The notes beneath the pieces were generated by a model. That model had not been told where the DNA came from. It did not search any database and was given only the letters and a program-made list of their open reading frames with translations. Of a stretch of 64,000 nucleotides of DNA, positions 29,999-44,000 are shown piece by piece. Within the stretch, counting starts at the first letter, position 1, and every line of letters starts with the position of its first letter. The translations under genes were made by a program, and so were the position numbers. The DNA is from Boswellia sacra (taxonomy: Eukaryota; Streptophyta; Magnoliopsida; Sapindales; Burseraceae). The stretch is taken from contig SNVD02014776.1 of the NCBI GenBank assembly GCA_013180625.2, positions 1-64,000 on the forward strand. Reading direction: 5' to 3'.

Positions 29999-31355
29999 CG
30001 ATAAGTTGATTACACCTTTTACATACTGAGAATTGAGGATTAATTGATCAGATATTGTGGATAACTTAAAGAGACAAAATGAAGTTGAAGATTGAGATGC
30101 AGTAATATATTAATAAATAGTATCAACAACTTTCTTTTTATTAGGAAATACGTCATATTAATATGTGATATTTGGATGACAATGATGATATAGAAGATAT
30201 AATTAGAAAGGAATTTGATTACGATACATTATTCTTCAGTTTTCTATTAAAATTGCTTGTTACAGAGAAGCTATTCAAAATTAAAAGATTTAACATTTAA
30301 ATCACGCATTTAAAAGGCAACTTTAAAAAAAAAAAAATTAGTATCATCAACTTTTTGAGGCCTTAAATCATAGACCGATATACTTTTCTTACGGTAATAA
30401 ATTACTCTTTAATTATGTCAAGATCATATATATGTTCAGGTTTCAATTTTTTGTTAATTTTTCTTTTTTTAAATTGTCAACTCTTCATGACGTTTCTTGT
30501 TACACGGAAAAATTAAAAAAATTGTCATTAATATCATCTGAACGACTTTATACCATGAAAATAAATAGAAGCCCTAAGTGGAAATTTTAAAGTACTGTGA
30601 TTCCGCAGAAAAGAAATGAGAATGCTAACAAGTCTTCTGCTGTTGTACAATCAGTTAGAAAAGCCACAGTAGTTTGTTGGGTTATGGTTCGATCCATTGT
30701 ACAGACTTTCCAAAACATTTTCCAACAGAAATAAAGGGAGATAAGATATTATACAGTGAACTTTTTCTCATGAATTTACATCGTTTTGGCCAAAGATGTA
30801 CATATTTTGCCGTGTTCAAGGTATCGATTACATTTGTTCTTTGGACAACAAAAATGCTATATGTTACATTATTGAATTAGAATACTATTGGTCATTTTAT
30901 CGTTGATCAGCTCTTACAGCAAAAACTCAAAACCTGCTGCAAGATTTCAGCATCATCTCATCTCAACTCGGGAAGGCCACCCCAGGTGATGAATTTTATG
31001 ATTTTAAATCCTATCAATCACGAGTTTTCTTGTGCACCTGAGTAGTCCAATAGGGCACTTACCCAATCATCCTCTGCGAGATAAACACCTGTCGCAGAGG
31101 TTATTTAATCATCATATGATGATTTTCCAGAGTCTTCTCAGGACCGTCGACTTGCATTATAACCATCCACCATCCCACACGTCTTTGTGTCCTTGCTGGC
31201 CATCACAAAATTGATATTTTGCTCTTGTTTCTCAGTTTAACTTTCTGTACATTTCTGCATCAACTTTTCTTCAGTAAGCCTCCTGGATCCTTTCGAAGCC
31301 AAGATGCAAAGTCGTGCTTCTTTAAAATACATGATTTCAGCCACTTCATGAAGAA
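29999..31355. other. Intergenic spacer between the second CACTA element and the RPOT3 3' end
   Basis: From about 30095 it carries a last piece of WAK-flank homology (TAATATATTAATAAA, then TTTATTAGGAAATA; compare 6448-6500 and 15285-15345). The remainder is AT-rich and holds nothing I recognise. The 3' UTR of RPOT3 must lie at the right edge; no clear poly(A) signal was singled out. Confidence 0.45.
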
Positions 31356-32058
31356 TCAGTTGAAAAAGTACGGAGACTTCAGAACCTCTTGCAAGTCAAA
31401 GTTGCCTCTTTCAGGGAGTGCAGGAAACTTCAATGTTGGATATGATGCCTTGAAGCTCTCAAGTAACTAGGACAATCAATGGAATTACGATATCAACATA
31501 AATGAATGAAACAAATTCTTGATCATTATTAATCTAGGCCACTATCTATCATACAAAGGTTTCCAGTAATAGATCAACTCACAAGTAATTTCACTACAAA
31601 AAACAGTTTAAAATAAAAGTATCTCTGTTTTAAAGTATTTGGTTAATTTACTTTTAAATAACATAAAATGCCAATCTGCAATTCGATCGGTTCATTACAA
31701 AAACCACGTAGTTGTCCCAATATTAAATTCAACATGTGCTTTAAAAACATTCTAATGAAGCTAAATACATTGGTGTCGTTCTTTGTTAAGTTCATTAACT
31801 TTCCTCCTGACAGAAGACATGAATGAAGAATCTCCAAGAAAAAACCAGTGTGGAATAAGTCAAATTCTTTTACCCAGTTACTTTCAAGCACATACAAAAT
31901 TCACTCTATGGGCTCTCTTTTTAATGTAGATAAAGAAGGTTATTACAAACTTACATTCTCAAGTATTGGCATGCTGTAAAGCTCCACAAACTTTTTTCTA
32001 AGTATCTCATTCATCTTGTCAACATCACATGCATGTGTCCAGAAGGAGTCATGAACCC
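31356..32058 (-). CDS. RPOT3: RPOT3 exons 18-19: catalytic Asp and C-terminus
   Basis: Exon 18 (32058-31955) completes the Gly codon from exon 17 and encodes [19 protein letters not shown], with the second catalytic Asp, then [14 protein letters not shown]. Exon 19 (31466-31356) encodes [20 protein letters not shown], then [16 protein letters not shown] and TGA. The C-terminal FFN is characteristic of the family. Exon 18 lies 178 bp from the left end of the retrotransposon insertion. Confidence 0.94.
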
Positions 32059-35000
32059 CTGCAAAATGTTTTTTTAGACAAGGATATAATATTTAAGCAA
32101 AAAAAATCATAGACCATAAATATTCAGACTGTCTGCTATCAAAATCATCTCCAAATACTATAAGACTTTGTCCATCAATAAATCAGGGCCATGCTAATTA
32201 ATTTCTTTACTCAAATATTAAAGTTCTAAACCATGTGATAGACCTCCAATTAGATTTACATATGCTAGACGTTACAAAGGCAATGAAGATACATTGGCAA
32301 ACATGTGAAGTTAGGTTGGTTAGAAGGGAATGATGACTATATCCTTTTATTTTTCTGTTATGTTTGTTTGTGCTGGGTTGTTAGTGCTGAGCAGGTTAGT
32401 TATCTATGCATAGGGATTGGTGCAAGTTAGTTAGAGTATATAAAGGTGGATAGAGAGAGAAAGTGAGGATATTTTTTTTACGAATATTTTGAAGGAGAGG
32501 ATTTCTCTTGAAGAGTTGGCAGGACTCTCGAATTTCCTGCCAAACAACTAAATAAAACCTTATTTCTCTTCAATCTACTCTACTTATCAACTCTAATTCC
32601 ATTTCTAATTCCTAAACTCTGCTAAAGTTACTGTAAGAGTGAATCCAGAACATACCAATTTGGTATCAGAGCAGTAAGATCTTGAGATGGCTAAGAAGGG
32701 AGAAGCAAGAATGGATGTGATCGAGGAAAAACTTACTCAGTTTCAGGGAGACATTGGAGCTGTTATGGAGGGGATGACTAAGGTCCAACTACTTGAACAT
32801 AATCTGGCGACAGTGCTAGAGAATCTGGAGGCGATGGCGGAGAAGTTTGAGAATAAAACAGAAAGAAATTCTCAAATGAAAGTCAAAAATGCGAAGATCG
32901 TGTCGGGAAGTGCTGGCGAGGCATCGGCTCCTCCTCTAGGGTTTGGGAGTTTTAACATCGGCAAAAATCACAGAGGAGATTTTCGACCACCGCGTTGAGA
33001 TGGATTTTCAAAGCGGAGAGATATTTCTCGCTGAATCGCATGACTCAGGCAGAGAAAATAGAGGCAGCTGCGGTGTGTTTTGAGGGTGAAGCGTTATCGT
33101 GGTTCCAATGGGAAGACCGCCGCCGACCGATGCGAAACTGGGATGAAATGAAAGGGCTGTTGTTGGATCAGTTTGGTTCTTCGCAGGAGGGGATGAGCTA
33201 CGAGAAATTCCTAGCATTGAAACAGATTGGCACCGTCCGAGAGTATCGGCGTCAATTTGAGGCGTCGGCGTCATCTCTGAAAATGTTCTGGAGGGAGACT
33301 TTATTAATGGGCTTAAACCTGATGTACAGGCCAAGCTGAGACTATTACAACCAAATGAGCTAGCCCGATTGATGGAATAGCCCAAAGAGTGGAGGACAGG
33401 AATCTGATGTTGAATAAAACCAAAACTGGAACGAGTAATATCTCAGGAAAAGGGACGTATACAAACTCAAGTGCAAGTATGAAGTCACAGAACAATTTTC
33501 CTCTAGCATCCAGCTGGGTAGTGACTAAGAAGCCACTTCATAATCCGGGATCTTCATTCAAAAGACTCACGAATGCTGAGTTGCAGGAGAGAAGGAATAA
33601 AGGTCTATGCTATCGGTGTCATGAAAAATTTTCTCTAGGCCACAGATGTCGATTTAGAGAACTTCCAAGTGTTAGTGATTCAAGAAGAGGAGGCTCATCA
33701 GCATGAAGCAGAGACCGATGCTGCTAAGGAAAACAGAGATATACCAGTTGAAGCAGATGTTGTGGCGCTCTCAATGAATTCTGTTGTGGGTCTCACCACT
33801 CCTAAAACCATTAAATTGAAGAGAACAGTCAGATATGAAGAAGTCATTGTACTAAATGACCCTGTAGCTACTCACAATTTCATTTCACAGGCCCTGGTTA
33901 GTAAATTAGATTTTCCTATTGATGATACTGAAAAATATGGGGCACTTTTGGGAACAGGGGATCCTATCAAAGGTGTTGGTGTATGTAAGGGAATAACTTT
34001 GTCAGTGCAGGGGGTTGAAGTAGTAGAGGATTTCCTAACCTTGAACCTTGGGGGGTCGGATTTAGTGTTGGGGATGATGTGGCTGCAAACTCTAGGGATT
34101 ATTAAATTCAATTGTAAGGAGTTAATCATGGAGTTAAAGTGAACGGTACTACTGTGTTTCTTCAAGGGGATCCTAGCCTTAGTCGGACCCAGGTGAAATT
34201 CAAGAATATTATGAAGGCAGTGCAAAGTGGTGAGAAGGGTATATTGTGGGAATTGAGTACTCTTTCCTTGACACAAGACCCTGCCTCTAGTGCAGTTCCT
34301 AAGGCAGTGGAGGATATTCTCAATGAATTTCAAGTTGTATTTTCCATGCCACATGGCTTGCCACCCCATAGGGGAAAAGAACATGCTATTGTTCTTAAAG
34401 AGGGATGCAAACCGATTAGCGTCCGACCCTATAGATACCCACAGATACAAAAAGACGAGATTGAAAAACTGGTACGAGAGATGTTGGCAGTAGAAATAAT
34501 TAGAGCCAGCAATAGTCCCTTTTCCAATCCAGTGTTACTTGTCAAGAAAAAGAATGACAGCTGGAGGTTTTGTGTGGATTGTAGGGCACTCAATCAAGCC
34601 ACTATTCCAGACAAATACCCAAGTCCCGTGATTAACGAACTCTTGGATGAGTTACATGGGGCTTGTGTCTTCTCTAAACTGGATCTCAAATCAAGTTATC
34701 ATCAAGCAAGAGTTAAGCCTGATGATGTATACAAAACGGCCTTTCGAACACATGATGGGCACTATGAATTTTTGGTAATGCCCTTTGGCCTCACAAATGC
34801 TCCTTCGACATTCCAAGCATTGATGAATGATATATTTCGGAAATACCTACGGAAATTTGTTCTAGTCTTCTTTGATGATATCTTAGTGTACAATAGCAAT
34901 ATGAGGGATCACCTACAGCATTTGGTTGCTGTGTTGAAAATTCTGGTCGATCAGCAACTGTTTGCTAACCGAAAGAAATGCTTGTTTGCTCAAACCAGTT

Positions 35001-38000
35001 TGGAATATCTAGGCCATGTAATTTCCGCAGATGGGATTGCTGTTGATAGTTCTAAAATTAAAGTTATGGTGCAGTGGCCTGTTCCTAAAAACTTGAAAGA
35101 ATTGCGAGGCTTCGTGGGATTGACCGGGTATTACAAAAAGTTTGTGTCCGGATATGAAACATTGGCTGCCCCGTTAACTAAACAACTCCGGAAAGATGGT
35201 TTTAAGTGGAGTGAAAGGGCCAATGAGGCTTTTAACAAGCTAAAGATGGCCACAACTACAGAACTTCTCTAAACCCTTTTGTATCGAATCTAATGCTTCT
35301 GAAGTGGGGATTGGTACAATGTTAACTCAAGGGAATAGACCAGTAGCTTATTATAGCCATATGCTCCCTCAAAGTCAGAGGCTAAAATCAGTTTATGAAA
35401 GAGAACTGATTGCAATTGTATTGGTAGTCCAAAAGTGGCGGCCATCCTTCCTAGGAGGAAGATTTGTAGTCCAAACTGATCAAAGGAGTTTGAAATATCT
35501 CTTGGAACAGCGACCGGTTAGTGTGGAGCACAAAAAATGGCTAACCAAACTATTGGGATTTGACTTTGAAATCCAGTACAAACCAGGACTGGAAAATAAG
35601 GCAGCAGATGCCTTGTCCGAGCATCCTGAATTTACTGCTCTGTTGCTTTCACCAGCTTTTAATTTTGATGATGTGGAAAGGGAACTTGAAGAAGATGCAG
35701 AGTTAAGAGAATTGAAAGCTCCTTTACTATCTGGAAACACTAACCAGGATGGTTATGCAGTGGTTCAAGGGAGATTACTATATAAGGGGAGGTTTGTTTT
35801 GAGTAAGAAGTCTCCTATGATTCCTAAATTACTTAAAGAGTTCCATGACAGCCCTATAGGGGGACATTCGGGGTTACTTAAGACCAATCAACACCTCTCT
35901 AGGGAGTTCTATTGCTAGGCAATGAAGAGGGAAATCAAGGCCTATGTTGAATCATGCAGTGTTTGCCAACAAAATAAATATTTAGCACTTTCACCAGCCG
36001 GTCTCCTCCAACCGATACCAATTCCCAATCAAGTTTGGGAAGATCTCACCATGGACTTTATTGAAGGTTTACCAAAGTCTGAAGGACATGATACTATACT
36101 GGTTGTGGTGGACAGGTTGAGCAAATATGAGCATTTCTTGCCCTCAAGGCATCCTTTCAACGCTCAAACAGTGGCAGACCTTTTCACTAAACAAATTGTC
36201 AAACTTCATGAAATTTCCATCATCACCGATAGAGACCGTGTCTTTCTCAGCTTATTTTGGACCGAAATATTTAAGATGCAGGGCACTCGGCTTAAACGAT
36301 GTATAGCCTATCACCTGCAAACCGATGGCCAATCTGAAATGGTGAACCGTTGCCTAGAGACATACCTACGATGCTTTGTGGCTGGGAAACCCAAACAGTG
36401 GGTTAAATGGTTGCCTTGGGCTGAATATTGTTATAATACTACTTACCATGCCTCAACCAAGACTTCTCCTTTTAGGATCCTCTATGGAAGAGAACCTCCC
36501 CCGTTGGTTCGATATGACCAGTCCTCTACTTCGGTCTCAACTGTTGAGCAATTACTTGAAAAAAGAGATGCTGTCCTTGATGAGTTAAAGGAGAATTTAC
36601 AAACAGCTCAAAACAGAATGAAAGAATTAGCAGATGGAAGGCGACGTGATGTTCAATTCCAAGAAGGATATCTAGTCTATCTCAAATTACAACCCTATAG
36701 GCAACAATCCTTGGCTAGAAGAAGAAATGAGACGCTGAGCCCAAGGTACTATGGACCTTTTACAGTAGAGACAAGGATTGGGCAGGTGGCTTATAAACTA
36801 CAATTACCAGTTGGATCAGCTATGCACCCGGTTTTCATGTCTCTCAACTTTAGAAAATGGTGGGGAATGCTCCTGTCTCATCTCTTCTTCCCAGCCAGTT
36901 GAGTTCTACCATGGAATTGGTGCTAGAACCTGAGGAAGTTCTCAATATACGCAACAAATCAGACGGCTCTAGGGTCACTACTGAAGTACTTATTAAGTGG
37001 AAAGATCTAGCAAATTTTGAGGCCACTTGGGAGCAATTTGATTTGGTTAGGCAGCAATTTCCTCACTTTCACCTTGAGGACAAGGTGAATGCTTGGGTGA
37101 GGGGTAATGATAGGCCTCCAATTAGATTTACATATGCTAGACATCACAAAGGCAATGAAGATACAAGGGCAAACTTGTGAAGTTTGATTGGTTAGAAGGG
37201 AATGATGACTATATCCTTTTATTTTTCTGTTATGTCTTTTTGTGCTGGGCTGTTAGTGCTGAGCAGGTTAGTTATCAATGCATAGGGATTGGTGCAAGTT
37301 AGTTCAAGTATATAAAGGTAGATAGAGAGTGAGGATATTTTTTTATAAATATTTTGAAGGAGAGGATTTGATAGCTCTCTGATCACCTCACACACTTCTT
37401 TGAATGGATAGCTAGTTTGGATGTATTGCTTGTGAATTATTCTGGAATTTAAGCTGTGGAAATTATATGAGTAGGAAAGATAGTAGATAGATTGATAGGA
37501 GGCAGGATATTCGAGAGTCCTGCCAACTCTCCTTAGAGATAGAATCTCTACAAAATTCTCATTCACAATTTACACACCCTCTTTTCCTCTCTCGGCCCTC
37601 CCTTATATCCTCTAACTAACTTGCACAACTCCCTAAGAAAATAACTAACTCTACTGCCCAGCCCCAGATCATAACAGAAAAATAAACATTTCTTCCAATT
37701 CTACCCTCCTCTCTCCTTATTCAGATGGCGTCTAACATACGTAAACCTGACTGGAGGTCTATCAATACCCCCGCCCAAGCATTCACCTTGTCCTCAAGGT
37801 GAAACTCTGGAAACTGCTGCTTAAGCAAGTTAAACTGCTCCCAAGTGGCTTCAAATTCTGCAAGACCTTTCCATTTGACAAGTACTTCCATAACTACCCC
37901 AGATTCCTCTGTCCTTTAGCGTACATCCAGCACCTTCTCTGGTTCAGCGACTAACTCCATGGTAGAACTAATCTGAGAAGGAAGCAAAGGTGAGCCTGGA

Positions 38001-41000
38001 GTGTTTCATATCAGTTTTTTAAGTTGGGACACATGAAAGACCGGATGCACAGCAGAACCAGCCGGTAATTTTAATCTATAAGCCACCTGTCCAACTTTGT
38101 TTTCCACTGGAAAAGGTCCATAATATCTAGGGCTCAACTTCTCATTTCTCCTGCGAGCCAGAGATTGCTGTCTATATGGTTGAAGTCGGAGATAGACCAT
38201 ATCTCCTTCTTGGAATTGTACCTCGCGACGTTTCTTATCTGCTATCAGTTTCATTTTGTCTCGGGCTGTCAGCGAATTCTGTTTCAGTTCATCAATTATA
38301 GCATCCCCTTCCTGAAGTAATTGATCAACCATTGAAACATTAGTAGAGTGCTGACCATAACGAACCAGTTTGGGGGGGGGTTGTTGGGGGGGTCTCGTCC
38401 ATACAGAATCTTGAAAGGTGAGATCTTGGCTGAAGCGTGGTAAGTGGTATTGTACCAATATTCCGCCCAAGAAAGCCATTGTGCTCACTGTTTGGGTTTG
38501 CCACCAACAAAACACCTCAAATAGGTCTCGAGACAGTGGTTCACCACCTCCGATTGACCATCAGTTTGCGGGTGGTAGGCTGTACTATGTTTCAATTGAG
38601 TGCCCTGCATTTTGAACAATTCAATCCAAAATAAACTGAGGAAAATACGGTCCCTATCAGTGGTGATGGAGCATGGAATACCATGGAGCCTAACCACTTC
38701 CTTAACAAAAACTGCTGCCACCACTTGAGCATTAAAAGGATGTTTAAGGGGTAGAAAATGAGCGTATTTACTCAACCTATCAACCACTACCAAAATAGCA
38801 TCATACCCTTCAGATCTAGGCAACCCTTCAATGAAATCCATAGAGATATCTTCCCAAACTTGACTAGGAATGGGAAGAGGCTGAAGTAATCCGGCTGGTG
38901 AGAGCGCCAAGTACTTGTTTTGCTGGCAAATGGCACAAGATTCTACATAGGCTTTAATTTCCTTCTTCATTCCAGGCCAGAAAAATTCATTCGAAATTCG
39001 TTAAGTGGTCCTAAGCAATCCGGAGTTGACCTCCAATAGGGCTGTCATGGAATTCTTTCAACAGCTTAGGAATCAGCTTAGACTTCCTGGTCAGGACTAT
39101 TTTGCCCTTATATAAAAGCTTCCCTTGAACCACCGCATATCCCTCCGGATGAGCATTCCCTGCTGTAATGTCATCTTTCAGCTTCTTCAACTCAACATCA
39201 TCTTCTAATTCCTTTCCCACCAGGTCATAATCAAAAGAAGGAGAAATAGATAGAGCTGTGAAATCCGGATGTCTAGATAAGGCATTTGCTGCCCTATTCT
39301 CTAAACCAGGTTTGTATTGAATTTCAAAGTCAAACCCCATTAATTTGGCTAACCATTTCTGATGCTCCCCACTTATCAACCTCTGCTCCAGGAGATATTT
39401 CAGGCTTCTCTGGTCAGTTCTAGCCACAAATTTCCTGCCAAGAAGGTAAGGTCGCCATTTTTTAACCGCCATAACTATGGCAATTAGCTCCCTCTCATAA
39501 ACTAACTTTAACCTTTGGGTTTGAGGAAGCATATGGATGTAATAAGCCACTGGTCTGCTCCCTTGCATTAACACAGCACCAATTCCTATACCAGAAGCAT
39601 CCGTATCAATAATGAAGGGTTGGGAGAAATCGGGTAATGCCAAAACTGATACCGTAGTCATGGCTGTTTTTAATCTATTAAAGGCTTCAGTAGCTTTATT
39701 ATCCCATTTGAAAGCATCCTTCTTAAGCTGTTCAGTTAGTGGAGAGGCCAACATACCATAACCAGCCACAAATTTTCTGTAGTATCCTGTCAGTCCAAGA
39801 AATCCTCTTAATTCTCTCAGATTCTTTGGAACAGGCCACTGCATTATTGCTGCAATCTTAGAACTGTCCACAGCCACTCCCTCAGCAGAAATTATGTGCC
39901 CCAAATACTCTAAGCTGTCTTGAGCAAATAGACACTTCTTCTTATTAGCATACAGTTGCTGATCCAGGAGTGTTTTCAGCACAATTGTTAGATGCTGTAA
40001 ATGTTCTTCCACACTCCTACTATAGACTAATATATCATCAAAGAAGGCAAGAACAAATCGTCTCAAATATTTTCTAAATATTTCATTCATCCAAGCCTGA
40101 AAAGTGGAGGGGGCATTAGTGAGGCCGAAAGACATTACCAGGAATTCATAGTGCCCATCATGTGTCCGGAAAGCAGTTTTGTCTACATCCTCAGACCTGA
40201 CCCGTATTTGATAATAACCTGATTTGAGATCCAACTTGGAGAAAATACAAGCGCCGTGTAATTCATCCAAGAGTTCATCAATTATTGGAATTGGGTACTT
40301 GTTTGGAATTGTGGCCTGATTTAGAGCTCGATAATCCAAACAAAACCGCCAACTACCATCCTTCTTCTTCACCAATAAGACTGGGCTGGAAAAAGGGCTG
40401 CTACTTTCCCTAATTATACCAGCAGCCAACATCTCACAGACCAACTTCTCTATCTCTTCTTTTTGAATTTGCGGGTACCGATAGGGTCGTACATTAATGG
40501 GTTTACCTTCATCCTTGAGAGTTATAGCATGTTCTCTACCCCTTACAGGGGGCAATCCTGGTGGCATTGTGAACACTTCTTGGAATTCTAGGAGGATATC
40601 TTCCACTGTCTGAGGCATTGTTCCCAGAGTGGAATTTGGTACCAAGGAAAGAGTGCTCAATTCTAACAATACTCCCTGTCCTCCTGCATGCACTGCCTTC
40701 ATAAGACTCTTTAATTTCACTTGGGTCCTACATAGACTAGGATCCCCCCAGAGTATAACTGCAGCTCTATTTACTCTAAATTCCATTGTTAACTCCTTAC
40801 AATTGAATTTAATTTCTCCTAAGGTTTGAAGCCACATCATTCCCAGTACCACATCCTATCCCCCCAATTCCAGAGGAAGGAATTCTTCTCTCACCTCCAC
40901 CCCTTGTATAGACAGAATCACCCCTTTACACACACCAGCCCCCTTCACTGGATCACCAGTGCCTAACAATACCCCATACTTCTCTGTATTATCTACCATT

Positions 41001-44000
41001 AAACCCAATTTCTTAACCAAAGCTTGTGAAATAAAATTGTGAGTAGCTCCAGGATCGATAAGGACAATTACCTCTTCACCTCCGATCATTCCTTGTAGTT
41101 TAATGGTTTTGGGAGAAGTCAATCCAACCACCGAATTCATAAAGAGTTCCACCACTCCCTGGTCACCTACAATTTTCTCATTGTCTTCCGTTTCATGGCT
41201 GTCTTCCCTGTCTGGCGGAATTTCCTCCTCATCCTGAACCACCAGAACCTGAAACTCTCTAAATTTGCATCTGTGTCCACGCGAGAATTTCTCATCACAC
41301 CTATAACAGAGTCCCTTTTCTCTTTTCCTCTGCAGTTCTGTATCTATTAATCTTCTTAAATTACGCTCCTGGATGGAATTTGAATAGTTTCTAACAGTAG
41401 GGATCATTGGATTTGCAGGGCCTCGAGTTTTTATGTATTGAACTGGGTTCAGTGTTCCTCCTCGTTCAGAACTGGAATTATTTCCAGATTTATTGTGTTT
41501 CAGGGCTAAATTCTTGTCTTCCACCCTTTGGGCCACTTCCATTATTCGGCCCAGCCCACTTGGTTGCAAAAGCCTTACCTCAGCCCTCACCTCCAGCTTT
41601 AGCCCGTTAATAAATGTGCCTTCCAGGATCTCCTCCGGGGTGTTCTGGAGCAACGCCGCCATCGCCTCAAACTGCCGACGAAACTCCCTCACCGATCCCA
41701 CCTGCTTCAACGCTAGGAACTGTTCAAAATTGGTGCCCTCCTGCGTCGATCAAAATCGGTTCAGTAGGAGCGCTTTCATTTCCAGCCAACTATGAATCGG
41801 ACGACGACGATCCTCCCACTGGAACCAAGCCAGCACCTCACCATCGAAACATACCGCGGCGGCTTCGATTCTTTCCGCCTCCGACAGTCGGTTCAGAGAG
41901 AAGTATCGTTCAGCTCTGAAGGTCCATCCGTCCGGGTCGCGGCCATCGAACACCGGCATCTCCAGCCGTCGAGACCATACCTCACTTCGCCGATCAAGGC
42001 TCCGATGGCCTTCACCTCCCTCGCGTCCACCATGGGTGCTTCTGTTCAAGTTGTCGGGAGTATGGGTGGCGGTGTTTGACGACTCCCCTGGTTTTGGCGT
42101 GCCACGATCCAACTTCTCCAGAAGCATCGCAAGATTCTTCTCCAAGGTCGGAAGCCTTTGAAGGTCCGATTTGATTGAATCCATCTCCCTCTTAAGCTCC
42201 TCCTGCACCAGCTCCATTTTTTCCTCTACCGAATCCAGCCTAGACGTGGCTGTGCTTTTTCCGGCCATTCCAGGTGCTTGTTTTTCTACCTCGCTCTGAT
42301 ACCAGAATGATAGCTCTCTGATCACCTCACACACTTCTTTGAATGGATAGCTAGTTTGGATGTATTGCTTGTGAATTATTCTGGAATTTAAGCTGTGGAA
42401 ATTATATGAGTAGGAAAAGATTGTAGATAGATTGATAGGAGGCAGGATATTCGAGAGTCCTGCCAACTCTCCTTAGAGATAGAATCTCTACAAAATTCTC
42501 ATTCACAATTTACACACCCTCTTTTCCTCTCTCGGCCCTCCCTTATATCCTCTAACTAACTTGCACAACTCCCTAAGAAAATAACTAACTCTACCACCCA
42601 ACCCCAGATCATAACAGAAAAATAAACATTTCTTCCAATTCTACCCTCCTCTCTCCTTATTCAGATGGCGTCTAACATACGTAAACCTGACTGGAGGTCT
42701 ATCAGGATTTCTCTTGGAGAGTTGGCAGGACTCTCGAATTTCCTGCCAAACAACTAAAAAAAACTTGATTTCTCTTCAATCTACTCTACTTATCAACTCT
42801 AATTCCATTTCTAATTCCTAAATTCTGCTAAAGTTACTGTGAGAATGTGTGAGAGTGAATCCAGAACATACCACCATGTTTATTAGCTTGATCAAAATTG
42901 ATTGAATAGGATTAACTAAGCTACCAGAGACTGACAAGACATACCTGCAAAATGTAAGCCAGCATCCCTGCAGGCAACAGCAGTCATCATCATGTGAGAA
43001 CCATCCAGCGAGTGAACAAAATTTGGAGGAAATGCAGTTCTCTGCTTTCTCATTTGTACCTGGAGAATTGACATAACGGAAATATTTGGTGACAGCCACA
43101 GAAGATCAAAAATGAAGAGCTGAAGAGTCAACATGAAACTAAGCTTACCGAAGTACCTTCTCGTTGCAAGGCCAAGACCTGGAGAGATGTTCTTATCTGC
43201 AATGACAAGATGAGTTCAATAGTTATATTATAGCTAAATTGTTTGAGCGGATTGGTTGCCAAAATTATTCATAATTAGAGAAGGTTATAATTTCACTACT
43301 AGTAAAGGGTTATCATCAACACATAAATAATTAATAATGCACATATTGCACCAAAAAAAAAAAAAAAAATTGGCATTCTACATTTTAGCATTCTCCAAGT
43401 ACATTGCTTTCATATGAAAGCAAATTACACAACTTGGGCAGAAAACTTCATAATTAATGGCACACACATATATAATGGAGAAAAGTCGATCAATTTTGCC
43501 ATGCTCAGGTAATTCCTTATACAGATAACTTAGTATCTTTCATGCCATGCAATTCTTCCATAGTTTCACAAAGCTAATAAGCCAGCCACATTACCAACCT
43601 TTTAGAGGCAAGATCACTAATATTTAGTGTCTCAACACGAAAGCTTCTACCTCAATGCAGGGATCTCACTGGATTAGTTCTTAAAATTTCTTATTAACAA
43701 CCCTACTGTCTAACATCTTTATTATTTCATCAACCATTCTCCAAAATAACCTCTGCTGCCAACAAAGATTGAAAACATTTCTTTATCTAATAGAGAATAA
43801 CTAATCATATCAATGGTGATAACACCAGTCCCCATATTCATTTGTTTAAAATCCAATCCAACGTGCCAGTTATCAGGTTGATCATAAATCTTCCGAATCA
43901 ACTAATAACAAAGGAGTACTCACAAGATGTCTTTCGCTTTTACAGTAGGGTTGCACAACAGGAAGACCAAGAGGAGTGGTCCACCGTACAGGTTGATTTT

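Larger units (their letters stand above)
37369..42704 (-). mobile_element. Chromovirus G3 nested in the 3' LTR of G2, 5.34 kb
   Basis: LTRs 37369-37764 and 42308-42704 (396 and 397 bp; TGATAGCTCTC...GTCTATCA). They differ at only about six positions by eye, so the insertion is young. A perfect target duplication GGATT lies at 37364-37368 and 42705-42709. G3 is in the same orientation as RPOT3 and opposite to G2. Its proteins are closely related to those of G2 but clearly distinct. The whole is defective through two or more nonsense codons and frameshifts. Confidence 0.95.
32236..42873 (+). mobile_element. Chromovirus G2 in RPOT3 intron 17 (interrupted by G3)
   Basis: The 5' LTR is 32236-32657. 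The 3' LTR starts at 37108, is split after 37368 by element G3, and resumes at 42710-42873. A perfect target duplication CCATG lies at 32231-32235 and 42874-42878. Without G3 the element is about 5.3 kb. It is in the antisense orientation to RPOT3. Small size, LTRs near 400 bp and a C-terminal chromodomain fit the Reina group of chromoviruses (inference). Coding regions are broken by several frameshifts. Confidence 0.92.

Noticed and set aside
31592..31606. CACTACAAAAAACAG motif in the last RPOT3 intron, like a CACTA left end
   Set aside because: The intron is under 500 bp, there is no opposite TTGTAGTG end, no subterminal repeats and no 3-bp duplication. Treated as chance.
33872..34450. A 192-codon minus-strand frame in G2
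   Set aside because: It is antisense to the protease and RT of G2 and has no independent homology.
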